Assembly (NCBI RefSeq): GCF_004341105.1
Contig: NZ_SLZK01000002.1
Location: forward strand, 124,001-188,000
Length of the DNA: 64,000 nt
Origin: Rhizobium sp. BK418
GTDB taxonomy: Bacteria; Pseudomonadota; Alphaproteobacteria; Rhizobiales; Rhizobiaceae
Reading direction: 5' to 3'
The notes under the pieces are model-generated. The model worked only from the letters and a program-made list of their open reading frames with translations, ran no database searches and was not told the DNA's origin. Shown here one piece after another: positions 51,445 to 60,492 of the stretch (position 1 is the stretch's first letter; every line of letters begins with the position of its first letter). The translations under genes were made by a program, and so were the position numbers.

Positions 51445-53250
51445 TCAATTCGCCTCGCCTAACGCATGAAAAACGAGACCTTCCTCGTTTTCCTTCGCGG
51501 CAGACTTCACGTGCGCTATCTCGGCGCTGACGCGATTGATATCGTCGATAACGAGACCCTCGGGCAGTTCGAGAACGCCTATCGAACAGCGCATAAGCGG
51601 GAAAAAGGCCTCAGCGCCCGAACGATCGTGACCGCGGATACGGCCGGCAGCGCGGTCCTCGTCCGTATAGAGATCGACCACGTCATCATGGAAATCGCTG
51701 ATGAGGCGATCGAGGATTTCCGTCAGTTCCTCCTTCGTCCAGCCGACGACACCGACAAAGAAATCGTCGCCGCCGACATGGCCGAGGAAGTGGCGCTCGG
51801 CGAAGAAGTAGCGGCGCATCAGCGCGGCGAAGAGCGAGATCGCATGGTCGCCGAGATGGAAGCCGTAAGCATCGTTGAAGGGCTTGAAGTTGTCGAAGTC
51901 GCAATAGCAGAAATGACGCACTTCATCGCCATCGCGGCCGGAGTGGCGCATGAAATCTCTGATAGCACGATTGCCCGGCAGACCAGTCAGCGGGTTCTGA
52001 TCCTGCGCCGTCTTCAACTGCTTCTCGTTGATGACCTTGATGAGCGAAGCAGCGGAAACAACACCGGCATAACGCATGTTGTCGGTTAGGATCAGGCAGT
52101 TGCTGCCTTCCATATTGGCGAAGATCGCCATGAGCTGATCGGCATCGCTGTCAAGGCCGACGATCGGCGCCCGCTCGACGAAATGCGAAATGGTGCGTTC
52201 GTAGACCTTGTTCTTCAGAAGGTCGCGGCCGAAAGGCTGATAGATATATTCCTTGAGGTGGTGCTCGTGGATAATGCCGCGCGGCTCACCGTTGGCGTTC
52301 AGAACCGGGAAATAGGCCTGGCGCGGGTTGCGGCGGAAGAGCTCGAAGACCGTATCGATGCCGTCGCTTTCATAGACGGTCGGCAGCATTTCGATCTGCT
52401 TGCGGATCAGGATTTCGTCGAGCGACTGATTGTTGCCCTTGTTCTTGCCGAGTTCCTGCAGATGCGGGAAAGACGGTACAAGTTCCGAAAGGTGCGTCGA
52501 CGGGCGGGAGATGAACCAGCCCTGCACGAGATCGACGCCATAATCGCGGCAGACGATGAATTCGGCTTCGGTCTCGATACCCTCGGCAATGACACGAGTG
52601 CCGAGAACGTGAGCCATATTGACGATGCTCTTCAGCAGGTGGCGCTTACGCGGGCTGCGATCGATGGCGGCGACGAAGTGACGGTCGATCTTCAGGTAGT
52701 CGACGGAGTAATCGCAGAGCAGCTTCATCTCGCCGTGACCGACGCCGAAATCGTCGATCGCCAGCTTGAAGCCGGCCTTGCGCAGACGCAGGACGAGTTC
52801 GGCAAACTCTGGCACGCTGGTGTTGTCGAAGCGTTCGGAGAATTCGAAGCAGACTGAGGACGGCGGGATATTCGCGGTCTTCAGCTGCAGCAGCAGGTTC
52901 TCGACAAGGCGATTGCCATACGGGATGAGACGGACGTCGAGATTGAGGAACAGCGTCGCAGTCGCGAAATTCGAGAGCGTGGCGAATTTGGCGAGCGCGC
53001 GGTTGGCGACCATCTGCTCGAGCTGCAGAAGCTGCCCGTGCTCATAGGCTTCGTCTAGGATTTCGACCGGCGTTTCGAAACCGATGCGATCCTGCCCGCG
53101 CATGAGAGATTCATAACCGAAAACCGTGCCGGTCCCGGCTTCTACGATCGGCTGAAATGCATTTTCGATGACCAGTTTGGCAAGGGTGACGATCTGATCG
53201 CTGGCATAACGACGCACGACACCCGGTTCGACGCTGGCAGCCAAAGACAT
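51445..53250 (-). CDS. EAL-CBS-GGDEF protein (cyclic di-GMP)
   Basis: A 601-residue soluble protein. The N-terminal EAL domain (about 35-265) has a variant opening ESLMR instead of EAL, but keeps FLNLDVR, FEFSER, IDDFGVGHGEMK, LKIDRHFV and EGIETEAE, so all metal and substrate residues seem present. A CBS pair follows (about 290-420, with VYESDGIDTVFELF and ANMEGSNCLILTDN). The GGDEF domain at the end has GGDDF in place of GGDEF. The EAL-CBS-GGDEF order is the reverse of the usual GGDEF-EAL order. The ATG at 53250 follows GGAG. Confidence 0.87.
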   Translation of the reverse strand: MSLAASVEPGVVRRYASDQIVTLAKLVIENAFQPIVEAGTGTVFGYESLMRGQDRIGFETPVEILDEAYEHGQLLQLEQMVANRALAKFATLSNFATATLFLNLDVRLIPYGNRLVENLLLQLKTANIPPSSVCFEFSERFDNTSVPEFAELVLRLRKAGFKLAIDDFGVGHGEMKLLCDYSVDYLKIDRHFVAAIDRSPRKRHLLKSIVNMAHVLGTRVIAEGIETEAEFIVCRDYGVDLVQGWFISRPSTHLSELVPSFPHLQELGKNKGNNQSLDEILIRKQIEMLPTVYESDGIDTVFELFRRNPRQAYFPVLNANGEPRGIIHEHHLKEYIYQPFGRDLLKNKVYERTISHFVERAPIVGLDSDADQLMAIFANMEGSNCLILTDNMRYAGVVSAASLIKVINEKQLKTAQDQNPLTGLPGNRAIRDFMRHSGRDGDEVRHFCYCDFDNFKPFNDAYGFHLGDHAISLFAALMRRYFFAERHFLGHVGGDDFFVGVVGWTKEELTEILDRLISDFHDDVVDLYTDEDRAAGRIRGHDRSGAEAFFPLMRCSIGVLELPEGLVIDDINRVSAEIAHVKSAAKENEEGLVFHALGEAN

Positions 53251-53402
53251 GCCAATCTCCACTGTGACCTTTTCTTTTTCGGCCGGACAATGGAGTAGAA
53301 GGGTCAACGAACCCTTTCGTCAGTGTGAAACTTTTGTGAAAGGCGCAAGCCGTCATACGCGCTTGGCGATCATTAGATTTTCATTTGCAATCAAAGGCTT
53401 AC

Positions 53403-53645
53403 TCAGGCGGAGCGGCGGTGTTCCGCTTCATGATCGGCGAACATATCGGCCACGCATCTGCTGCCGCGCGGAGCACTTTCCTCGACTAAAAGGTCGTGGC
53501 GGCATTCGCCCGATTTCCGGGCGGCATCCCAAAGGCGCAGTGCCTCGCGCACGACCTCGCTGCTCGATGCATATCCGCCTTGATCGACAGCATCGCGGAT
53601 GCCTGCTGCCTGGAGCGGTGAGATGGAAACGGTGACCATCGGCAT
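53403..53645 (-). CDS. ParD/CC2985-type antitoxin, orphan
   Basis: An 80-residue ribbon-helix-helix protein: MVTVSISPLQAAGIRDAVDQGGYASSSEVVREALRLWDAAR, with the typical SSSEVVREALRL core. ParD antitoxins neutralise ParE by wrapping it with their C-terminal tail; the tail here (RKSGECRHDLLVEESAPRGSR) is unusual, and there is no ParE/RelE toxin gene downstream. Likely a solitary DNA-binding regulator or a decayed pair. GGAGGAG precedes the ATG. Confidence 0.75.
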   Translation of the reverse strand: MPMVTVSISPLQAAGIRDAVDQGGYASSSEVVREALRLWDAARKSGECRHDLLVEESAPRGSRCVADMFADHEAEHRRSA

Positions 53646-53666
53646 GGAATTCTCCTCCCATTCTAT

Positions 53667-53766
53667 TTCGGCAGAGACTGCCTACGGGGGTCGATTTTCG
53701 GCTTTCTTGGACGACGTGCGCCCCTGCCGAAGTGCCTCAGCACAGGAGGCAGCCCTTCTTCGGGGC
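53667..53766. ncRNA. Possible structured leader or small RNA
   Basis: Between the ParD-like and HdeD-like genes lie three nested or successive stems: TTCGGCAG (53667-53674) with CTGCCGAA (53724-53731); TGCCT (53733-53737) with AGGCA (53747-53751); GCCC (53752-53755) with GGGC (53763-53766). Together they look like a folded RNA in the upstream region of the leftward ParD-like gene. No known riboswitch class is recognised. Confidence 0.25.
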
Positions 53767-53846
53767 CGGCCTTCGATGGCGGAATTTTAGTACCCCGTCA
53801 CTCTCTTGTCAAAGAAACGACCAACCGGCCGCCGCGCTCCACGGTC

Positions 53847-54398
53847 TCAAGACCGGATACCCAGGCCGAAGGCAAGCATTGTCCAGCCCTGAACGATGAG
53901 GTCGATCGCCAGGAAAAGGCCGAGGATCCACAGGCTGTTGACCGGCCAACCGAGCGCAATCACGAAGCCTGCGAGAGTGGTGATGACGCCGCTTGTGACG
54001 ATCCAGCCCCAGCCCTTGAGCGGCCGCGTGCGCATACCGACGAAGAGACGGAAAATGCCAGCCACGAGCAGGGCGATCGCCAAAAGCAGCGTCAGCAGGG
54101 CCGAGGTGAGGATGGGGTTGATGAAGGCGCAGATGCCGGCAAGCACATAGAGCACGCCGCTCAACGCCCAGAAGAGCACATGATCCCAGCTGCGTACCTG
54201 GAAGGCGTGGATGAGATAGATGACACCGCCTGCCAGCATCAGCATGCCGACGTAAAAGACCGAAGCGACGGTCGCGACCAGCAGATTGCCGAGAGCAATG
54301 AGGCCACAGATCAGAAGCAGCAGGCCGAGACCGACGAACCACAGCCATTTCGACCGCAGCGACGAGGATGTGGGCATTTCGTTAAATATGCTAGCCAT
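53847..54398 (-). CDS. HdeD-family membrane protein
   Basis: A 183-residue protein with six hydrophobic segments (WLWFVGLGLLLLICGLIALGNLL; VATVASVFYVGMLMLAGGVIYLIHA; LFWALSGVLYVLAGICAFINP; LTLLLAIALLVAGIFRL; GWIVTSGVITTLAGFVIALG; WILGLFLAIDLIVQGWTML). This is the HdeD acid-resistance membrane protein family. Function outside E. coli is uncertain. GGAGGTGCG precedes the ATG. Divergent from betI. Confidence 0.85.
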   Translation of the reverse strand: MASIFNEMPTSSSLRSKWLWFVGLGLLLLICGLIALGNLLVATVASVFYVGMLMLAGGVIYLIHAFQVRSWDHVLFWALSGVLYVLAGICAFINPILTSALLTLLLAIALLVAGIFRLFVGMRTRPLKGWGWIVTSGVITTLAGFVIALGWPVNSLWILGLFLAIDLIVQGWTMLAFGLGIRS

Positions 54399-54483
54399 CG
54401 GCGCACCTCCTGATGTTGGAGATATGCTGCAACAATTTTGCATGGAAAGAGGTGATTCAAGTCAACCGGACGAAAGATTTTTA

Positions 54484-54503
54484 TTGATTGATCAGTCAAT
54501 CAA
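54484..54503. promoter_or_regulatory. Candidate BetI operator
   Basis: TTGATTGA-TCAG-TCAATCAA (54484-54503) is a perfect 8-bp-arm dyad 33 bases upstream of betI. It is the size and kind of site expected for the TetR-family repressor BetI, which controls the bet operon in response to choline. Confidence 0.75.
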
Positions 54504-54536
54504 AAATACGCTTCCGATGTTCTCGGAGGACAGAAT

Positions 54537-55124
54537 ATGCCGAAGGTCGGGATGGAACCGGTGCGTCGCAAGGCGCTTGTGGATGCGGCACTACGTGTAA
54601 TCGGCGATCACGGTTCGCTGACCGTTACCATGTCCGACATCGCCCGACAGGCCGGAGTGTCGCCTGCTCTCGCGCATCATTATTTCGGCAGCAAGGAACA
54701 GCTGCTGATCGAAACCATCCGCTTCCTTCTAAGACAATTGCGCAACGACGCGGTGACGGCGCTGAAGCTGGCGGCAACGCCGCGCGAACGGATTTCCGCT
54801 ATCATCCGTGTCAGCTTCCATGCCGATCAATTCGCGCCGCAGACGATTGCCGCATGGCTCGCCTTTTATGCCGAAGCGCAGCGATCCGAAGAGACGCGCC
54901 GCTTTCTCCTCATCTATGCACGACGCCTGCGCTCCAACCTGCTTGCGTCCCTCAAGGCGCTCTGCCCTTCCGATGCCGCAGAACGCATCGCCGAGGGCGC
55001 AGCCGCGATGATCGACGGGCTCTATATCCGCCAAAGTCTGAAATCGGCGCCGATCGGCATTATGGCCTCGATTGCGCTGACTGAGGACTATGTAGCGACA
55101 CAGCTTGCCCGCATCGGGGCATGA
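54537..55124 (+). CDS. betI: BetI, TetR-family repressor of choline-glycine betaine genes
   Basis: A 195-residue TetR-family protein with the BetI start [69 protein letters not shown]. The C-terminal choline-sensing domain ([12 protein letters not shown] and [11 protein letters not shown]) is also typical. Represses the bet genes until choline is available. It heads the operon; its stop overlaps the next in-frame ATG (55121) at ATGA, though BetB probably starts later. Confidence 0.92.
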   Translation: MPKVGMEPVRRKALVDAALRVIGDHGSLTVTMSDIARQAGVSPALAHHYFGSKEQLLIETIRFLLRQLRNDAVTALKLAATPRERISAIIRVSFHADQFAPQTIAAWLAFYAEAQRSEETRRFLLIYARRLRSNLLASLKALCPSDAAERIAEGAAAMIDGLYIRQSLKSAPIGIMASIALTEDYVATQLARIGA

Positions 55125-55156
55125 ACCACCATGACATCAAGCCAGGGACCAGCGAC

Positions 55157-56620
55157 ATGAAAGCCCAGCCGAAAGCATCGCACTTCATCGACGGGGAATA
55201 TGTCGAGGATGAAGGCGGCACCGTCATCGAAAGCATTTATCCGGCAACCGGCGAAGTGATCGCCCGGCTCCATGCCGCAACGCCCGCCATCATTGAGAAG
55301 GCGATTGCCGCAGCCAAGCGCGCGCAGCCGGAATGGGCAGCGATGAGCCCGATGGCGCGCGGGCGCATCCTGAAGCGCGCGGCCGAGATCATGCGCGAGC
55401 GCAACCGCGAGCTTTCGGAGCTGGAAACGCTCGACACCGGCAAGCCGATCCAGGAAACGATCGTGGCCGACCCGACCTCGGGCGCCGACGCCTTCGAATT
55501 CTTCGGCGGTGTCGCCCCGGCCGGACTGAACGGCTCGCATATTCCGCTCGGCCAGGATTTTGCCTATACGAAGCGCGTACCGCTCGGTGTCTGCGTCGGC
55601 ATCGGCGCCTGGAACTACCCGCAGCAGATCGCCTGCTGGAAGGGCGCGCCGGCGCTGGTCGCCGGCAATGCCATGGTCTTCAAGCCCTCGGAAACCACGC
55701 CGCTCGGCGCGTTGAAGATTGCCGAGATCCTGCATGAGGCCGGCCTGCCGAAGGGGCTTTACAATGTCATCCAGGGTGACCGGGACACCGGGCCACTGCT
55801 TGTCAACCATCCTGACGTCGCCAAGGTGTCGCTGACAGGCTCGGTTCCAACCGGCCGCAAGGTGGCTGCCGCAGCAGCAGGACAGCTGAAGCATGTGACG
55901 ATGGAACTCGGCGGCAAGTCGCCGCTGATCGTCTTCAACGATGCCGATCTCGACAGTGCTGTCGGCGGCGCCATGCTCGGCAATTTCTATTCGACCGGCC
56001 AGGTCTGCTCCAATGGCACGCGTGTCTTCGTGCAGAAGACGATCAAGAGCGAATTCCTGAAGCGACTGAAGGCGCGCACCGAGGCCATCGTTATCGGCGA
56101 TCCGATGGACGAAGCAAGCCAGCTCGGGCCGATGGTCTCCTGGGTGCAGCGCGAGAAGGTGCTCGCCTATATCGAGAAGGGCAAGGCCGAAGGCGCAACG
56201 CTGGTAACAGGCGGCGGCATCCCAAACCACGTGACGGGAGAAGGCTATTACGTGCAACCGACCGTCTTTGCCGACGTGACCGACAACATGACGATTGCCC
56301 GGGAGGAGATCTTCGGACCGGTCATGTGCGTGCTCGATTTCGATGACGAAGCCGAAGTCGTCAAACGCGCCAATACGACGGAATTCGGCCTTTCGGGCGG
56401 CGTCTTCACCGCCGATCTCACTCGCGCGCATCGCGTCGTCGACCAGCTCGACGCCGGCACGCTCTGGATCAATACATACAACCTTTGCCCGGTAGAGATC
56501 CCGTTCGGCGGTTCCAAGCAATCCGGTTTCGGGCGGGAGAATTCGCTGGCAGCGCTCGAACACTATAGCGAGCTGAAGACGGTCTATGTCGGCATGGGAC
56601 CGGTTGTGGCGCCTTACTGA
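55157..56620 (+). CDS. betB: Betaine aldehyde dehydrogenase
   Basis: A 487-residue NAD(P)+-dependent aldehyde dehydrogenase that converts betaine aldehyde to glycine betaine, the osmoprotectant. Motifs: [36 protein letters not shown], catalytic Glu in [13 protein letters not shown], catalytic Cys in [12 protein letters not shown], and the end [10 protein letters not shown]. The start at 55157 ([18 protein letters not shown]) gives exactly the length of known rhizobial BetB; the earlier ATG at 55121 overlaps the betI stop. Middle gene of betIBA. Confidence 0.95.
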   Translation: MKAQPKASHFIDGEYVEDEGGTVIESIYPATGEVIARLHAATPAIIEKAIAAAKRAQPEWAAMSPMARGRILKRAAEIMRERNRELSELETLDTGKPIQETIVADPTSGADAFEFFGGVAPAGLNGSHIPLGQDFAYTKRVPLGVCVGIGAWNYPQQIACWKGAPALVAGNAMVFKPSETTPLGALKIAEILHEAGLPKGLYNVIQGDRDTGPLLVNHPDVAKVSLTGSVPTGRKVAAAAAGQLKHVTMELGGKSPLIVFNDADLDSAVGGAMLGNFYSTGQVCSNGTRVFVQKTIKSEFLKRLKARTEAIVIGDPMDEASQLGPMVSWVQREKVLAYIEKGKAEGATLVTGGGIPNHVTGEGYYVQPTVFADVTDNMTIAREEIFGPVMCVLDFDDEAEVVKRANTTEFGLSGGVFTADLTRAHRVVDQLDAGTLWINTYNLCPVEIPFGGSKQSGFGRENSLAALEHYSELKTVYVGMGPVVAPY

Positions 56621-56671
56621 CCTCATCAAAACCAACGCATCCGTTGCACACGACAATCCAAAGGGAACAGC

Positions 56672-58324
56672 ATGCAACAGGCAGATTTCGTCATCGTCGG
56701 CTCCGGCTCGGCAGGCTCGGCGTTGGCCTACCGGCTTTCGGAAGACGGCAAGAACACAGTCATCGTCATCGAGGCAGGCGGCTCCGATTTCGGGCCATTC
56801 ATTCAGATGCCGGCGGCGCTCGCCTGGCCGATGAGCATGAAGCGCTACAACTGGGGTTATCTTTCCGAGCCGGAACCGAACCTCAACAACCGGCGCATCA
56901 CTGCACCCCGCGGCAAAGTTATCGGCGGCTCCTCCTCCATCAACGGCATGGTCTACGTGCGCGGCCATGCCGAAGACTTTAACCGATGGGAAGAGCTTGG
57001 CGCGCGTGGCTGGGCCTATGCTGATGTGCTGCCCTATTTCAAGCGCATGGAGAATTCCAAGGGCGGCGAGGAAGGGTGGCGCGGAACGGACGGGCCGCTG
57101 CATGTGCAGCGTGGCGTGGTAAAGAACCCACTCTTCCGTGCCTTCATAGAGGCCGGGAAGGAGGCGGGTTTCGAGACGACAGAGGATTATAACGGCTCGA
57201 AGCAGGAAGGCTTCGGTCTAATGGAACAGACCATCCATCATGGCCGGCGTTGGTCGGCGGCAAATGCCTATCTGAAGCCGGCGTTGAAGCGTCCCAACGT
57301 TGAACTCATCCGTGGTTTTGCCCGCAGGATCGTCATCGAGAACGGGCGCGCGACGGGCGTTGAAATCGAGCGCGGTGGTACAACGGAGATCGTCAAAGCC
57401 AACCGCGAGGTGATCGTCTCGGCCTCCGCCTTCAACTCGCCGAAGCTTTTGATGCTATCAGGCATCGGCCGCGGTCAGCATCTGCAGGATATGGGCATCG
57501 CGGTGATGGTCGACCGGCCCGGCGTCGGCGCCAATCTTCAGGACCATATGGAGTTCTATTTCCAACAGGTTTCGACAAAGCCGGTATCGCTTTATTCCTG
57601 GCTGCCCTGGTTCTGGCAGGGTGTCGCCGGCGCTCAGTGGCTGCTCTCCAAGGGTGGGCTTGGCGCCTCCAACCAGTTCGAAGCCTGCGCCTTTTTGCGT
57701 TCCGCCCCGGGGCTCAAGCAGCCGGATATTCAATATCACTTCCTGCCGGTGGCCATCAGCTATGACGGCAAGGCGGCAGCCAATACACACGGCTTTCAGG
57801 TGCATGTCGGCTACAATCTTTCGAAATCGCGTGGAAACGTGACGCTGCGCTCGGCCGATCCGAAGGCCGACCCGGTACTGCGCTTCAACTATATGAACCA
57901 TGCCGAAGACTGGGAGAAGTTCCGTCATTGCGTGCGTCTGACCCGCGAGATCTTCGGCCAGAGGGCCTTCGACCATTATCGCGGCCCGGAAATCCAGCCG
58001 GGCGAGAAGGTCCAGACAGACGATCAGATCGACGCCTTCCTGCGCGAGCATCTGGAGAGCGCCTATCACCCCTGCGGCACCTGCCGGATGGGCGCCAAGG
58101 ACGATCCGATGGCTGTCGTCGATCCCGATACGCGCGTGATCGGCGTCGATGGCCTGCGTGTGGCCGACAGCTCCATCTTCCCGCACGTCACCTACGGCAA
58201 CCTCAACGGCCCGTCGATCATGACGGGCGAGAAGGCCGCAGATCATATTCTCGGCAAGCAGCTGTTGGCGCGCTCCAATCAGGAACCCTGGAGCAATCCG
58301 CGGGCTGCAGTGAGCGACCGGTAG
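56672..58324 (+). CDS. betA: Choline dehydrogenase (GMC oxidoreductase)
   Basis: A 550-residue FAD enzyme that oxidises choline to betaine aldehyde at the membrane. FAD-binding start [21 protein letters not shown] signatures [16 protein letters not shown] and [17 protein letters not shown], and the C-terminal catalytic His segment [10 protein letters not shown] and [22 protein letters not shown]. Third gene of betIBA, 51 bases after betB. The betC choline-sulfatase gene seen inside this operon in Sinorhizobium meliloti is not present. Confidence 0.95.
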   Translation: MQQADFVIVGSGSAGSALAYRLSEDGKNTVIVIEAGGSDFGPFIQMPAALAWPMSMKRYNWGYLSEPEPNLNNRRITAPRGKVIGGSSSINGMVYVRGHAEDFNRWEELGARGWAYADVLPYFKRMENSKGGEEGWRGTDGPLHVQRGVVKNPLFRAFIEAGKEAGFETTEDYNGSKQEGFGLMEQTIHHGRRWSAANAYLKPALKRPNVELIRGFARRIVIENGRATGVEIERGGTTEIVKANREVIVSASAFNSPKLLMLSGIGRGQHLQDMGIAVMVDRPGVGANLQDHMEFYFQQVSTKPVSLYSWLPWFWQGVAGAQWLLSKGGLGASNQFEACAFLRSAPGLKQPDIQYHFLPVAISYDGKAAANTHGFQVHVGYNLSKSRGNVTLRSADPKADPVLRFNYMNHAEDWEKFRHCVRLTREIFGQRAFDHYRGPEIQPGEKVQTDDQIDAFLREHLESAYHPCGTCRMGAKDDPMAVVDPDTRVIGVDGLRVADSSIFPHVTYGNLNGPSIMTGEKAADHILGKQLLARSNQEPWSNPRAAVSDR

Positions 58325-58348
58325 GGCCGCACAAAAAACTGGACAGCG

Positions 58349-58375
58349 TGTCACAAATGGCCACCTCATCTCGTC
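58349..58375 (+). promoter_or_regulatory. ECF41-type autoregulated promoter
   Basis: TGTCACA (58349-58355), exactly 16 bases, then CGTC (58372-58375). TGTCACA-N16/17-CGTC is the promoter known for ECF41 sigma factors (recalled from the published ECF41 work). It lies 25 bases after the betA stop and about 68 bases upstream of a sigma-factor start codon with matching ECF41 features. Confidence 0.85.
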
Positions 58376-58405
58376 CAGCCTTCTCGAACAGACAAGGTGA
58401 AGGAG

Positions 58406-58447
58406 ATGGCAATGGCGAAGCTGAACAAGAGCGAGGCTGAGCGATGA
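58406..58447 (+). CDS. Possible 13-residue leader peptide overlapping the sigma gene
   Basis: ATG at 58406 follows AAGGAG and opens 13 codons (MAMAKLNKSEAER) ending in TGA (58445-58447), which overlaps the ATG of the sigma gene (58444) as ATGA. It would couple translation of the sigma factor. The second ATG (58412) is also in frame. Too short for homology, so its reality rests on the ribosome site and overlap. Confidence 0.4.
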   Translation: MAMAKLNKSEAER

Positions 58448-59322
58448 CGGCGGCAGAGGGAGCGGATGCCATTGCCGCCTTCAATCCACTGCGCCCGCGG
58501 CTGACGCGGGTTGCCTATCGCATGCTGGGCTCGGTGGCAGAGGCTGAAGATATCGTCCAGGAGGCATTTCTGCGCTGGCTCGACGCCGATCGCGATGCGG
58601 TTCGCGAACCCGCTGCCTTTCTGCACCGGATCGTGACACGACTTTGCCTCGACCAGCTGAAATCGGCCAGGCGTCGGCGCGAGACCTATATAGGTCCATG
58701 GTTGCCGGAGCCGCTTGTCGTTATGCCGGAAGAGGGCATCGACGACGTCACCCTGCCGCTGATGATGGCGCTGGAACGGCTCTCGCCGCTCGAACGGGCA
58801 GTTTTCGTGCTGCACGACGTGTTCGGCATCGGCTTCGAAGAGATTGCCGCTACGATCGGGCGCAAGCCGGCAACCTGCCGCCAGCTTGCCAGCCGGGCGC
58901 GGGCCAATGTGCGAAGCGCACGGCCGCGTCATGCCCTACCGCCCGAGCACGGGATGCAGATCGCGTCGGCCTTTTTTGCGGCATCGCGAAGCGGCGATAT
59001 CGAGGCGTTGCGGGCGCTGCTTACGGAAGATGCAGCCGTCTACACGGACGGTGGCGGCAAGGCAGTAGCCCCACGACGGCCGGTTATCGGCAGCGACAAG
59101 GTGACGAAACTCTTTGCGGCCCTGGCGCCGATCTTCCGCGCACACATGTCCCGGCTGCTGCACTACGGCCTCGTCAACGGACTACCTGGATTTGTCAGCA
59201 TCGAGGAAGATCGCTGGCTGCAGACCACGGCCCTTCAGATCGACGGTGGCAGGATCACGGCGATCTATGTGACCCGCAATCCCGAGAAGCTCGCGCACCT
59301 GAAGCAGAACGCCCTGCATTAG
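58444..59322 (+). CDS. sigJ: ECF41-type RNA polymerase sigma factor with SnoaL-like C-terminal domain
   Basis: A 292-residue ECF sigma factor. Region 2: LRPRLTRVAYRMLGSVAEAEDIVQEAFLRWLDAD. Region 4: LPLMMALERLSPLERAVFVLHDVFGIGFEEIAATIGRKPATCRQLASRAR. The C-terminal ~115 residues form the NTF2/SnoaL-like extension with the ECF41 hallmarks DGGGK (about 202-206) and NPEK near 280-283. In ECF41 factors this extension, not an anti-sigma factor, controls activity. The gene sits after a matching promoter, and the next gene is a flavodoxin-fold oxidoreductase, a usual type of ECF41 neighbour. Confidence 0.9.
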   Translation: MTAAEGADAIAAFNPLRPRLTRVAYRMLGSVAEAEDIVQEAFLRWLDADRDAVREPAAFLHRIVTRLCLDQLKSARRRRETYIGPWLPEPLVVMPEEGIDDVTLPLMMALERLSPLERAVFVLHDVFGIGFEEIAATIGRKPATCRQLASRARANVRSARPRHALPPEHGMQIASAFFAASRSGDIEALRALLTEDAAVYTDGGGKAVAPRRPVIGSDKVTKLFAALAPIFRAHMSRLLHYGLVNGLPGFVSIEEDRWLQTTALQIDGGRITAIYVTRNPEKLAHLKQNALH

Positions 59323-59415
59323 GCCGCATCACCCACTTCACAGCCTTTCCTTTCAGCATCCGCAGCCACTGGCGGGGGCAGGCATCTGTTTTTCTCAAAT
59401 CACAGGAGATTACCC

Positions 59416-59997
59416 ATGACAAACATCGCCATCGTCTATCACAGCGGTTACGGCCATACGGCGCGGCAGGCGCAGGCGGTGAAAGCCGGTATCGAGCGGG
59501 TCGCCGCCACGAGGGGGGTGCTACTGACAACAGAAGAAGCGCAGGACCGCTGGGATGATCTGGCGGCGGCGGAGGCGATTATCTTCGGTGCACCAACCTA
59601 TGTCGCCGGGCCTTCCGCCGCTTTCAAGGCGTTTCAGGAGGCAAGCTCGCACGCGGTCATGGCGCGGGGTTATCGCTGGAGGAACAAGATCGCCGCAGGC
59701 TTCACCAATTCGGGCGCCCAAGCGGGCGACAAGCTCGCCACACTGATGCAGATCGCTCTCTTTGCCGCCCAGCACGGCATGCACTGGATCAATCTCGACC
59801 TGCCTCCGGCAAACAATTCCTCCCTTGGCTCGAAGGAGGACCTGAACCGGCTGGGTTTCTGGCTTGGTGCTGCGGCGCAATCGAATGTCGATGAAGGTCC
59901 GGAAAGCGCACCGCCCGAAGCGGACCTGGCAACTGCCCGCCATCTCGGCCAGCGGGTCGCCGAGGCGACACTGCAATTCATGCGTGGGCGCAACTGA
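59416..59997 (+). CDS. Flavodoxin-fold NAD(P)H:quinone oxidoreductase-like (WrbA/NQO-like)
   Basis: A 193-residue flavodoxin-like protein. FMN-binding start IAIVYHSGYGHTARQAQAVKAGIE, then WDDLAAAEAIIFGAPTYVAGPSAAFKAFQEAS and KIAAGFTNSGAQAGDKLATLMQIALFAAQHGMHWINL. WrbA-type family of quinone reductases. It follows the ECF41 gene by 93 bases with no terminator between, so probably co-transcribed and the target of the sigma factor. ACAGGAGATTACCC precedes the ATG. Confidence 0.85.
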   Translation: MTNIAIVYHSGYGHTARQAQAVKAGIERVAATRGVLLTTEEAQDRWDDLAAAEAIIFGAPTYVAGPSAAFKAFQEASSHAVMARGYRWRNKIAAGFTNSGAQAGDKLATLMQIALFAAQHGMHWINLDLPPANNSSLGSKEDLNRLGFWLGAAAQSNVDEGPESAPPEADLATARHLGQRVAEATLQFMRGRN

Positions 59998-60015
59998 GTG
60001 CTCAGAGCAATCGCG

Positions 60016-60483
60016 TCAGAGAAAACCGATCCACCGTCCGGCGACCAGAGCGACCCAGATCATCGCTGAAAGGGCTGCCGAGACCCGCACGATGGGACGG
60101 ATGATGCCGATCGCGATTGCGGTTCGCCACCCCTCGCCTATGTGAAGCATGAACACGTTCAGGAGACCAAGGGCGATCAGGCCGAGTTTGGCAAGGAAGG
60201 CGGGATTTCCGGCATATTCGGCCGGGCGCACACTGAAGAGGCAGAAGCCGGTGACAAGGGCCAAGGCAAGGCCGCTGCCGGCCGAGCGGGACAGGAATGG
60301 CGCAACGATCTCCACGGGCAGCTTGCGGAAGAAGCCGGCAAGTCTGAGATCGAGGGGCAGAATGGCGCCGATCAGAAGGCCGATCGCCAGGATGTGGGCC
60401 GCATTGACGAACATGTAGAGCACCGCGGAGCGCCGGAGCTCGACCGCCAACGTGGTGGCCGACAGCCATTCGAGAAACTCCAT
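60016..60483 (-). CDS. DUF6644-like membrane protein
   Basis: A 155-residue protein with about four hydrophobic segments: YMFVNAAHILAIGLLIGAILPLDLRL, GLALALVTGFCLFSV, FLAKLGLIALGLLNVFML and VRVSAALSAMIWVALVAG. The start MEFLEWLSATTLAVELRRSAVLYMF matches the DUF6644 pattern. Two His (HILAIG; LHIGEGW) could bind haem, as in related small membrane proteins, but this is not shown. Second gene of a leftward pair, 9 bases after the DUF6152 gene. Confidence 0.72.
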   Translation of the reverse strand: MEFLEWLSATTLAVELRRSAVLYMFVNAAHILAIGLLIGAILPLDLRLAGFFRKLPVEIVAPFLSRSAGSGLALALVTGFCLFSVRPAEYAGNPAFLAKLGLIALGLLNVFMLHIGEGWRTAIAIGIIRPIVRVSAALSAMIWVALVAGRWIGFL

Positions 60484-60492
60484 AACGGGGCG

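Noticed and set aside
55088-57103. 671-codon minus-strand frame across betB and betA
   Set aside because: Crosses two well-identified genes antisense; composition is His/Arg/Asp-rich without structure.
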